NCBI RefSeq assembly: GCF_900963305.1
Contig: NC_042521.1
Location: 6,963,614-7,027,613 of the forward strand
Origin: Echeneis naucrates
Taxonomy: Eukaryota; Chordata; Actinopteri; Carangiformes; Echeneidae
Direction of reading: 5' to 3'
Length of the DNA stretch: 64,000 nucleotides
Shown here: positions 45,601 to 57,600 of the stretch, piece after piece
How the letters are laid out: the number at the start of each line of letters is the position of its first letter
Position numbering within the stretch: position 1 is the stretch's first letter
Made by a program: the position numbers and the translations under genes
Notes under the pieces: model-generated
Databases searched by the model: none
The model's input: only the letters and a program-made list of their open reading frames with translations
Told to the model about the DNA's origin: nothing

Positions 45601-48600
45601 GGAGGTCGTACCTTGATTCGGTCAGGCAGCGGATCATCAGTTTCTCTCCTCGCGCCCTCTGGAGTTGTCCTGAACTCCTGCTGCAGGCTTGGGAGGTCGT
45701 ATCCAGTTCGGTGGCTATAGTCTGAACTGCTGTCTGTGAGAGAGAGAAAAATATCGGCAATGCTGACTAAGATTTTAATAATAGGATACACATTTGCTAC
45801 AGTGATTGTGCTGTTTTCACACAGCATCTGTACAGCATCAAAACATGAAAATCATTACCAGGAAAATTAACACAAGGGGCCATTCAACAATTTTGAATAG
45901 ATGATTAATTGTCAAAGATGAATTCATAGGGAAAATATGTTGTGGGAATATTGTTCTGATATAAAACTAAATTTCCTTTAGAGCTTAATTTCCACACTAA
46001 CTAACAGCAGAAACACACTGGCACTGAAATCAGAACAACAGACTGTTCTCTCAGGACTATGCTGTTTATAGCACTCAGGTTATTTCTGTCAATTGTTTTC
46101 TGAGCTGCAACCTGGAAAACACACAATTTCTACATTAAAACAACACTTTAAGCACAGGAAAGCAAGGAAATATGGTAATGAATGTGCTGCAGCTTACCAC
46201 TGGTGTATCCATCTTTGAACTGTGGATTAGGGCGGTCTTGTCTTGATGCAGTGGCCTAGGGAGGAAGCATCATGATCAAACTAACATATTAAAAAACTAC
46301 AACACACAAAAAAATTTGTCATAAAAATGGCTACAAAAATATGAGGGAGTTTTATCAAGATAGAGTGCTCTTACACTAAACTTATACAGCATTAAGCAAT
46401 AATAGGACTTTTTTCGCGCCTTGTCCTCACCTCAGTGGAGCGCAGCTTGTCAATGACGGCTTTGAGCGCTTTACATTCGTCCTCCAGGGCGTGTGTGTCC
46501 CTTCGGAGGTTCTCGCTCTCTGAAATATGCCGAGCCTCCATATCTAGGATTTCTGCTGCGTGGAGTTCCTGCATCTGCACAATCTTCTCTTCAAACTCTC
46601 CAATCACCTCCTCCATCTCCTCTTTGGTGGCAGACTTGCTTTCAGGGCTGAGATCAGATACTTGGAAAGGCTCGGTCTGCGTGAATGAGTCTGTTACAGC
46701 CATGTGTTGCTGTTCAGAGCTGCTGTTAAGCCGCAAGCTGCGAGATTTGTTGGAGGACTGGGTGGAAGCGGCAGAGTTTTTCCTGGACAGAGATGGTTTA
46801 TCTTTGGCACTGCTTCCCTTAACAGCTGGCTGTTTGGCTCCTTTCTTTTTCAGCTGGGCGGTGGATGACTGAGGCTGAGGAGATGGAGATAGAGAAGGGG
46901 AGGGAGAAAGAAATGGAGGAACAGCGTCTGGTGTCTTCATCAAAGCTCTTTGTAGCTCCTCTTTGAGCTTGGAAATAGACAGTTCACGAATTTGCAGTTC
47001 ATCCTGAAGTTTCTCATTGTGCTGCCTGTGACTGTTGACCTCTTCTTTGGTGGTATCCATCTTCTTTCTCAGTTCTTGGAGCTCTTCTTTGAGTTCAGAT
47101 ATGGAAACTTCACGGACTTGGAGCTCCTCCTGCAGTTTGTCACTATGCTTCCTGTGGCTGTTGACCTCTTCTTTGGTGGTATCCATGTTCTTTCTCAGTT
47201 CTTGGAGCTCTTCTTTGAGTACAGATATGGAAACTTCACGGACTTGGAGCTCCTCCTGCAGTTTGTCATTATGCTTCCTGTGGCTGTTGACCTCTTCTTT
47301 GGTGGTATCCATGTTCTTTCTCAGTTCCTGGAGCTCTTCTTTGAGTTCAGATATGGAAACTTCACGGACTTGGAGCTCCTCCTGCAGTTTGTCATTATGC
47401 TTCCTGTGGCTGTTGAGTTCTTCTTTGGTGGTATCCATGTTCTTTTTTAGCTCCTGGAGCTCCTCTTTGAGTTCAGATATGGAAACTTCACGGACTTGGA
47501 GCTCCTCCTGCAGTTTCTCATTGTGCTGCCTGTAGTTGTTAAGTTCTCCTTTGGTGGAAACCACATCCCTTTTGACCTCCTCGAGTTCCTGGACAAGCTC
47601 TGTCCTGTTGTCACTTTTTTCTTCCGATTTTACCTGTTGGACAGGCAGGACATTAAATGCTGAGCTTACACCCAGGTGTCATTAGAGATAACAATGGGAG
47701 ATATGTCCATACTGATAAAGGTTTATATTTAATGCAATGCAGAAAAATGTATTTAAAAAAAAAATCTGACTTACATGGAAAAGTTCTCCTTCAAGTTGTG
47801 CAATGCTCATTTCCCGCTCCTTCAAAAACATAAAGAACATAGTGTTTTAATGAATACTTACATACTGAAACCACTTTGTTTCCTGCAGTAATGAAGACTC
47901 CGTAGGGGGATTGAAAGAACCACAACCAGGACATGACAAGACTATGAATGTCCACCTTGCTCTGTACCTGCAGCAGCTCCTGTAGCTTCTCCAGCCTCTC
48001 CTTACAGCTGTTCAGCTCCTCTTTGGTGGCTGCTGCCTCATTTTGAGCCTCCACAAGTTCCTGCTGAAGTTTAGACAGCTTTATATCATCACTGCCATGG
48101 GATGATACCTAAGGTAACCAATTTACAGCATTAGAGGAGTAGCAAGGAATAAACTCTGCTCTGAAGAAAATACTGAAGATGTAAACAGCACAGGATCATA
48201 TTTTTATTTTTACTTTTTGAAGATGGTCCTGTAATTCCTTGATTGTTGCAGTTTTTTCCTGGAAAGAAAAGAACATGGTCACCAACAACTATCAGAAATA
48301 CTTGGCTGCTAAATATGAACACTGGGAAGCTGTTTAAGGTGATGTACTTGGAGTTCCTCCTGGAGTCTACTGCAGCTCTCCTTGTAGCTGTCCAGTTGCT
48401 CTTTGGTGGCTGAGATCTCATCTTTAACCTCCTGCAACTCCTGAAGAAGCCCTGGCACAATCAGCTGGTTATCAGCAGAGGAGGCCTGATAAAACGGTCA
48501 CAAGGATGCAAACCTATCAGAGCTAATCATTTAATGCACATGTTGGCAAGAAAGAAGATTAAAAAGTATTGCACTTAACTGCAAAGTCTTATTGTTTTAA

Positions 48601-51600
48601 GACCTCAATCCAGCACAACAGTGTGGCACAAAGATTACATTCATTCTGGATGATATGAGGAGTTTATCATTTACATTACATTGTAATAAATTAATAATCA
48701 AAAACATGGGTTGAAACGTTCTTAAATCTAATCTGGAACATGGATTCAAGCTTCACCCAAATTTATATAGGCCTAAAGATTGCTAACAGGAAGAAAACGT
48801 TATTCTTACAGTGGCTAAAAGTAACCCTCTCATTTGATGGCCAGAAACTAGGAGTTTTATGGGAGGTTATGTGCGAGAATCTTACTCTTCATCACCCTAA
48901 ATCTCAGATTTGCATATATAGTGGCTGAAATATTACCTCCTCAGCCACTGAACTCCTCTGCCTACTCCTGGTCGTCATCTGGCTGAGCAGGCCGATGAGC
49001 ACAGCCAGCCTCTTCTCATACTCAAGCAGCTCCTCTTCAGAACTGGAGAGCAGCTGCTTCTGGAGCTCCTGGTCTTTCTGGATTCCACTGATTCCCATCT
49101 CCAACTCCTGAAGCTTTTGGGTCAGATGAACAACCTTCCCAGTGGGAACTTGTCTCAATTGACCGAGTCCACTGAAATCCATTTGGGGAACACCAATGTC
49201 ACCAAAGTTGTAGATTTGTGGCTCCACACTGGGCTTCAAATGTGGCTCAGTATTTCTCTGCAGGTCCTGGTTTTCTTTGGATCCTTGTGCCTGCTGCTGC
49301 TGCTGCTGTTTGGAGGCTTCCAGGGTGGATTGACCTATCAGCCTTTCAGCCAGTTTTTCCCTCAGATTTTCCTCTAGATTAGACACTTTCTCTTGGAGCT
49401 CATCTGCATAGCTTTGTGTTTGCTCCGAGAGGAGGCGACAGTGACTTAACTCATCGTCTTTTTCGCCCACCAACTCTTCGAGCTCACGAATACGGAGCCC
49501 TAACTCCTCCACCCTTGCCGTTGCACTCTGTTCTAGAGCCTGTACCTGGGCCTGCATGACTACAAGACCTGCAGTTTTTTCTCTCAGAGCTTCTTCAAGA
49601 TTACCCTGTGAACTATCCAGTTTATCTGCTTCAGATAAACTCTCTTTCAAGCGCAGATACGTCTCCAGCAGCTTATTGTGTTCTGTTTTCAGTGTATCCA
49701 GCTCTTTGGCAGATAGGTCCATTCTTTGCTTCATTTCATCATACTCCTCTTTACTTGGCGCCCACTCATCACTCCCTGGCTCACCCTTGACGTCCTCGTC
49801 CTCCTCGGCAGCCTGTTTTTGCTCAATATTGGCCAGTTCCTGCTGGAGTTTCTCTATGACTGCATTCAGTTGGTCAAGCTCCTCCTCATTATTTCGCTTC
49901 AGTCGCTCTTGCTCACTCCAGAGGCACTCCACCTGGGACTCCAGGTCTTTTATCAGCTCATCTCTCTTATCAATTTCCTATAGAGTGGAACACAGGCATT
50001 ATTAAAGGATGAAAAATATCAGATTTGAGGAGTCCATGGCCATCCCATTGTTTTGTTAAACCTCTGAGTCCTGTGCTCTGCATAGGAACTTAGATTATGT
50101 AGTTTGTTTTGTTTTGTTTTTTTTTTTCAATAAAAAAATGTAAAATTTAATCAAAATTATTATCAGATAGACCTCAGAGGTTTAGTAGGTCACCTCACAC
50201 GAGTAAATGATCACCTCACAACAAAAAGATGGTGATGTGGATCTACTTACCAAATCAAAACAAGCATAAAACAACCGCGCCCCCCTCCGAAAAAAACCAA
50301 ACAAACAAACAAACAAACAAAAACAAAACACACAAAAAAAACTAACCAAAACATAAAAATGGAAAATGGGAGCCAACAAAAGTAAAAGCAAATAGGAAAC
50401 CGGAGAACACACCTTGATGGACTACCACGGAGCTATGCGTATTTGAAATAGACTTTGGTTCCATTTCACATACACATACTGCGTTACCTTGTTATCGGAA
50501 GTGGTTTCCATGTGTTGAAGCTTAGTGATCTGTTCATTAAGAAGTGCTATTTCCCTGTCCTTGTCCTCCATCACCTTCAAAAGTCAGAGATTATAATGTG
50601 ATGGCTATTAATAAACATATCATGTGAAACTTCCACTCAGAGTCAGCCTTGCGGTGGACTAGTGAAAGTTAAAAAATTGGGTTACAGAAGAAATGTGTCG
50701 CTATGACAGTCATGACAAGATTGATGGGTAAAAACATCTTAAAACAGAGCTACATCTTATTTAATAAAAAACAGAGCATTTGAACAAATGTATGTGAGCA
50801 AAGTATAAATTTATCTGTTTGGAAGCAATGGAAATTATTTGACAATATGACATTGGTAAACAGTTGTCAATCATAAGTAGTGCTTTTTCTTTTTAGAAGG
50901 GTTTTTGTAAAAATGTGATACAATGGATATAACATTGCATTGTCTGATACTCTATGTCATTTTGCATGTGCCATTGTACCGTCAGACTGCACAATCCTGT
51001 TTAGAGATACAATATATGGCAGCAGGATGTATATTCACCTGGAGCAGGCTGTCCCTTGTTTCTAGGTACTGCTGTTGGCTGCTGATCTCCTTCCTCTGGA
51101 TTTCCAGCTGCATGTGAAGCTGTTGTACCTCCTCACTTTTGTTCTCCAGCTCCTCTCTGAACTGCTCCAACTGTTCCTCCAGGTTACAGATCTGTATGAG
51201 ACAAGAAATGTCAAGTATTAGCCACATATATAACATAAGATGCAATGACACTAATAATTTTTCCCTTGCATTACTGTTTTCCTTGTGTGACTGTTTAAAC
51301 ACACTGTGGGTTTAGATGTTGAATATCCATTTACAATACAAACAGTTAACTACATCTAACAAGGTATACTGAAAACTGATACAAAGAAGGTTGACAGCAC
51401 AAACTGAACATCACTATACCTCCTTCTCTTTTCGCTCCAGAGCCTCTCTCTCTGTCTGTAACTGAGCCTCCAGTGTGGATTGTGTGGTCTCTGTGACTGA
51501 TACATACTGCTTCTTTTGTTCAACCTGCAACACACAAGCATATAAATAGTTGGAAGCAACTATAGTTCAGCAGTTTTGTCACGCAGAAAGACATGAAGAG

Positions 51601-54600
51601 GAAGCTGCACGTCTTGTGCTGTCTATCGCACCAAAGAGACTCAATTTGCAATTTGTCAACAGGACAGCTGCACAGCAAACAGGAGCTTTTGCTACACTGC
51701 TCTTTTTGTTCACTCACCAGAACACTGGGGGGCAATCTTAATAGTTGCTAGCCATAGCTCATTGTCATCACAGCACACTGCCGAGGCAGCTAAAGTAGAC
51801 CCACCCACACATTGTTCTCCCTCAGTGTCCCTCCTCCCGTTCCTCCACTAGCTGTCACCTCCTCTCTCTCACTCACTCTCACACAGACACACACAGTCTG
51901 CAACGCCTCACAGCTACTGTTCAGGTTTTTCTTTCTGCCTTAGCTTCCAACACATCCTTCAACCATCCCCCCTGCCCTCCCTAACCTTCTCCAGGGACTC
52001 AGCGCTGGCCAGCAGGGCCTGCTCCAGCTCGCGTATGCGGCTCTCCAGCTTGTCAATCTCTTCGTCCCGCTCTCCCAACTCACGACGCAGCTGATCTGAG
52101 CTGAGCAGCAGCTCACTGCACCAATCCGCCTTCTCCTTCAGCTGGGAGGTCAGCTGGTCCACCTGGAAACGTGGAGAGGGGAGAGAGAGATAGAGAGAGA
52201 GAGCGAAACAGAGAGATGAGGAGAGGGAGAGAGAGAGGTGATCGTTCAGTGAGCTTGGTTTACTCGCTACAGCTAGCTGGGAGGTCAGCTGATCCACCTG
52301 AGAAAGGAGGGGGGTGGGAGAGAAAAGAGGTGCAGGGACAGAGGGGAGAAAGAGCGTTCATTCAGGAGGACACAAAACACAGAATAGTACAGTAACCAGG
52401 AGGGCAGCTGGCAGGTAACTGATCCACCTGTGAGATGGGAGAGCAGCAACAGATCAACGAGGAGGAGGAGAGGCCAACAAGGGGATGATTTATGAAACTG
52501 AAAAATGATAATAATGTCCTTATTGGAGAAATTGTACATGGATGGATGGATGTTCTGCCTGCTCAATAAACAAGAAAACGTTTCCACATCAAGGACTGAC
52601 TGACATTCATGAAATGTATTTTTAAGACAGAAAACTGAGATTTCATTCAAATCTCAATGAAACTGTATTAAGCCATGTGAAATATATGCCTTCACTGGCA
52701 GCCCTTCATTAAATATTAATGCCTACAATGAAGGATGGGCTTCTATTTTTTAATTTAGAATGAAATTTCAGTCAATGTGTTTTCCTTTCCAGCGTTTTTT
52801 GTAATTCAGGGAATAAAAGCTGGCAAGAGATCTGCTTATTTTTTCAATATTTAAAGATGTCATCGATGGAATAGATGTGAAAAAACTACAAAGTTCTGCT
52901 AGCTTCATACATTGCACCTTTGAATTGTTATACTGTTATATTACATTTTTAAAATTTCATATTGAGCTAAAACCTGGCCCCATTCAACATTTAATTTAAA
53001 AGTCAAGGAATTCATACATTTGGATTTGGTCTAATTATGACAAAAGCATAAATTTAGGTTTTTACATAGGGACATTTGTGTCAACATGGTGGATCAGAGT
53101 GAAGATGGGACCAAACTGAAGAAGGGGGAAAGGGAGGAATAACAGAGACTGACAGCTAAATAATGACTATAGGACTGGGTAGGATTACTAAAATGCAATT
53201 TCTCTTTGGGGAAAATTTCCACATGAAGCAAGAAGCAATACCTTAAAGATTACTCCGTCCACCTGTAATAGCCATGGGAAAGAAAAGGCAGCAGCATAAG
53301 GGATCAGAGGATGGAGAGTTCAAGGGCAAAAGGGGGGGAAAGCACTTAGTGATAAAAATTAAGCATGAATCTCTGGGTGTTATAGAAGCGGCCAAGGTTA
53401 TCTCAGGGGTAGATGGGAGTTTAAAGCAGAGGTGCATTTTTCACATTATCTAAAAGAGAGAGATTGTAAACCAGATGATGATAAAGAGTGAAATCCTGGC
53501 AAACAAAGTACTTTGTGCTGTTCAAGGAATCATATGATTGTTTGAGGACATAATTACAGCTGACATGACAGTCTTGATCAAAACTGGAGGCTAAATGATG
53601 ACAGTATATCATGATGACTGCACAACAGAAGAAACAACACACAAAAACTATATTCTGTGATGAATGAGACTTAAATATCATTCTCTGATATATTCAATAA
53701 TGGATTTGTAAAACCTGAGGAACAAGATGTAAATACTGACATATCATAACAATAACCCTGATCCTGTATGGGGATCAAATCCACATCCATTTTTCCATTC
53801 TCTTTTGCCTTCCTTTTGTTTTCCATTAACTTAATGTGTCTTTCAAATATTCATCAGAGACTTATTCTTTTACTACGTGTTGTGAATAGAGATTACTGAT
53901 AAGTCATTGATAAGATGGCAGAGGTGAGTGTCACTTGAAACAGTAAAAATGACAAGAGCTGTAAAACAACAAAAAGTTGAATTATGCTAAAATTCTGTAT
54001 AAGGCCAAAGGAAGTAGCAGAGGCCACTTTAACACCACATGCCATGTGATTCAAGCAAAGTATTTAACTTTATCTTCTAAACTAGCACAAGACCTGAAAA
54101 AGTTGCATCCAATGTCACATTTTACTTCATGCAATTATTAAAAATTCTTATATTTTAGTAAAAGCCGCACTGGTGGAGTGATTATTATTAGTTTTAGTAC
54201 TCACATCCAGTGGATTGTGTAATGGATATTTATGGAAATAAAACCCATTATTACACAACTTATAAAACATCACAAGGGCAAACATTAATTTCATGCTTTT
54301 TCTTGGGCAACACTCCCACTATTTCATATCACTTTCGTTCAGCGCAGGTAATTTTATCGGCTCTATTGTTCTGCTGTGAGACTCTGAGCTGGGTCTTGTA
54401 GCCACAACAATGTTATGTTAGGAAAATGAGCATCTCTATTACTGCCTGGTCCACTCGCAGAGAGCAGTTTCTCCAGTTACCTCTTGGCTTCTTTGCTCAG
54501 AGCCGGTTTGAAGTTTCTGTGGATTCTTCAGCTGCTGCTCCAGTTTCTGGATTTCCTGCTGGAAGAAGTCCCTCTCATGTTCTCGGTCCACAGCTTGTTC

Positions 54601-57600
54601 CTGGACGTCAGATAAAGGGAGAAAGATAGACATTAACAGTGGAAAAATATTTTAACCTTCAACAAAGAGCGTTACATATTTTTCATATGAATACAGTTGA
54701 AAGAATTTGATATAAATATTCCTCAGTGTCTTTGCCACTTACATCTAGGAACTTCCTGTTCTTCTCCAGCTGTTTCTCCAGAGCTGTGATCTGTTGTTGC
54801 AGGTCTTTACTCTCTGTCTGCTGAACATGCTCCAGCTCAATCACCTTATTGACCTGTTCCTCCAGCTCAGCCTCCAGAAGCTTCACCTGCTTCAGGAGAT
54901 CCGAGTTCTCCTTCTCTGCCTGACGCTGGACCTCCACCTTCTCTTTCATCAGTTTTTCTGTCTCTTCCAAAAGGTCTACAGTATACGATGGAAGAAGAAG
55001 GAGATGTTTTCTGTCACTGCCCGTCAACCACAGGTGGCTGAACTTTGTTATTCAGTCATTCAGGTTTGACTTCATTGATTAACAGGATGCTGAAATGGAT
55101 CTGAAGTGTCTGACATCTGTGAGCCTTGTGATTAGCTAATTAGATTTTGTCCTTCCCATAAAACCTATGCGATTTAAAGGAACAATCTTCTGTTCATGTA
55201 TTTTGGCTATTTTTAACTACTGCACAACCTGAATAAATGGCTAATGTCAGACTCTTCATACATCTCAAGTCAGTTTCCCAACATAATGCCCCGTAACCAA
55301 AAATCACCACCCATCATGGTGCCTCTTTGACCTTCTGCTGTCACCAGAGAATAACCCCTGCCACTTCGCCCAGAATCAAACCCCACAGGATTAGTGCAAA
55401 AGTAACAAGGTGAGGGAGTGCAAATGACAGATCAGGCACATGGACAGTCCAGACATTGCAATATCCATGCCCAATAAGCATTTACAGGCAGGAGAGAAGA
55501 ATGTCCATAACAGACAATCACCTCACTCATAGAAATACTGTAAACACAGCATCTACAACTTATATAAAGACATCTTCTTTTAAGAGTGAAGATGGTTGGC
55601 AATTAGGAAATAATGACTACATATAAATGTCTGAAGATTACTTTCATTTCATCATGCTAAAATGAGGCTGATACCGACTCCAAGACATAAAAAATGTAAA
55701 AAAAGATAAAAAAAAAAAAAAAAAATAATAGAAATGGACAAACCAGGACAAAATCAATCAAAATAAAAAGCTGAAGCAAAGGTTAGTGATTGAACAGAGT
55801 GAGTTTGTGAGCCCATAGCAAGCAAGCTCCAAGCTGTATTGGTGAGTAGTTGGATTAGGTTAGAGAGATATACCATCAATCAGCTACAGTATAAAATTAA
55901 AAGAACATGAAGATATGACTGAGCCATGCTCAAAGTGGACACACCTGCTTCAGGTGCTGCAACCATTGCAGCTTCAACTAGGCCTACAGGAGAATAAGAA
56001 AGCACAGGCATTTAACATGCTCCTGTTTTTGTCATCAACAGGAAAACTTACAGGAGTAGAGGAAAGAGGAGAAAGAATGGTGAAGAGAAAGAATGAACCT
56101 AATGGCAGCGCTTTTCTGTCTGTGTCACAGGATATACAAGCTGCCGAAAGGATACTGTGAAAGGAAAAGGTTTCTGAAAAGGCCCAATCTGCTAGGTGGC
56201 CTTAGATACAGAATACTCACGATTTTGTCACTCAATGAATGCATTAGACACCTTTTTGATAATACAGAGGTTACATAGTTCAAAATGAGGAGATAGAGTT
56301 TGTTATTTCTGAAGCACTACTTCACTCTTGTAACTTATGTCACAAGAACCAACAGCAAGTGTTTAAGAGATGTTGATGAGCCCAAAAACCTTCTTCAGTA
56401 CTGTTACTTTGAAAAAATATATTACACGAAATAAACTTCTATAGACTCTTTGACCCTTCGTCACTGGTCATGCGACCAAATTACCTTATGTACATTAACT
56501 TTTTTATATTGCTTTCCTTTCAACACAAGAAATGCAGTGTTGTGCACCTTTAAACCAGTACAGAAAGCATGTAAAACCTACGGTTCTTTGAAAGAAGATC
56601 AAAACTATACTTAAGTTTGAAATTTGAGTCTTGATCAAACTAAATGGAAGGGTGGAAAAATGGTGAGTAAATCAATTTAAAAATGTCTTCCTTTAAATCA
56701 TAGAGGTAACTATATATAATCCCTGTAGTTTATTTAAAAATCCATGTGCATTTCTTCCTGTCTTCATTGAAGCAGTTTTCGGATACGTACGAAGCTCACG
56801 AGGCCCGGCGTGCTCTTTCATGGCATCCTGTTGACGTGAAAGCAGCTCCCGCTCCTCCTGCATCTGAAGCCTCTCCTGCTCCAACTCGTGCAACCGGCTA
56901 CTTGTGACCTGTAGGGAAAAGAGTATTCAGTTTAAGCCCAGGAAAGAACACCTGTTGGAAAATGTTGGATTAGAAATTTTCAGCTCAGATCACTGCACTT
57001 ATAATTTAATAAAAATATAAATAAAAATATTAAAAAATAAATATGATTATTATTGGGAGAATTTTCAGAGGGGGTTTCCACTGAATTGAGGTGAAAAGGC
57101 TCCATGTTTTCTTTGGCAACACAGTAAATACTTTGGATCAGCATATTGTTGACTTTGGGTCTTTGATAAGACTTGCTGAGCAAAAAAGAGGTGTAGAATA
57201 TGAGTGCCAGGACATGATGATACATGATCGTGACTCTAAACAGAATAAAAAATTCCTAAATAACTCAGATTTTACTTTGTATGTATACGTTTTATGTTTT
57301 CATCTTATTGAATAGATTCTGTTAATGAGTCACTACTACACCAAACTACACCAATCAAGAAATCTCCTCTTTACATGGCCAAGTCATTTTAATAATTTTT
57401 CCTCATTCTGCAGTTGGAATGCCTCACCTGCAGCTCTTGCTCGAGGCTCAGCTGGAGCTCTTCCTTTTGACGTAACTGCTCATCCAAAGCAGCACGTTCA
57501 CCCGTGTAGCCATCGATAAGACCTTAAAGTAGATAAATCAAGAGGAGGACAGTTAGAAAGGGCAAGGAATTGACCCATTTTCCCCCCGCTGAAGTTTTTC

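Noticed and set aside
46992-47535. Two long plus-strand open frames (152 and 166 codons) across the akap9 repeats.
   Set aside because: They repeat with the same 126-base period because they are the antisense of the tandem coding repeat; they have no independent start context or homology.
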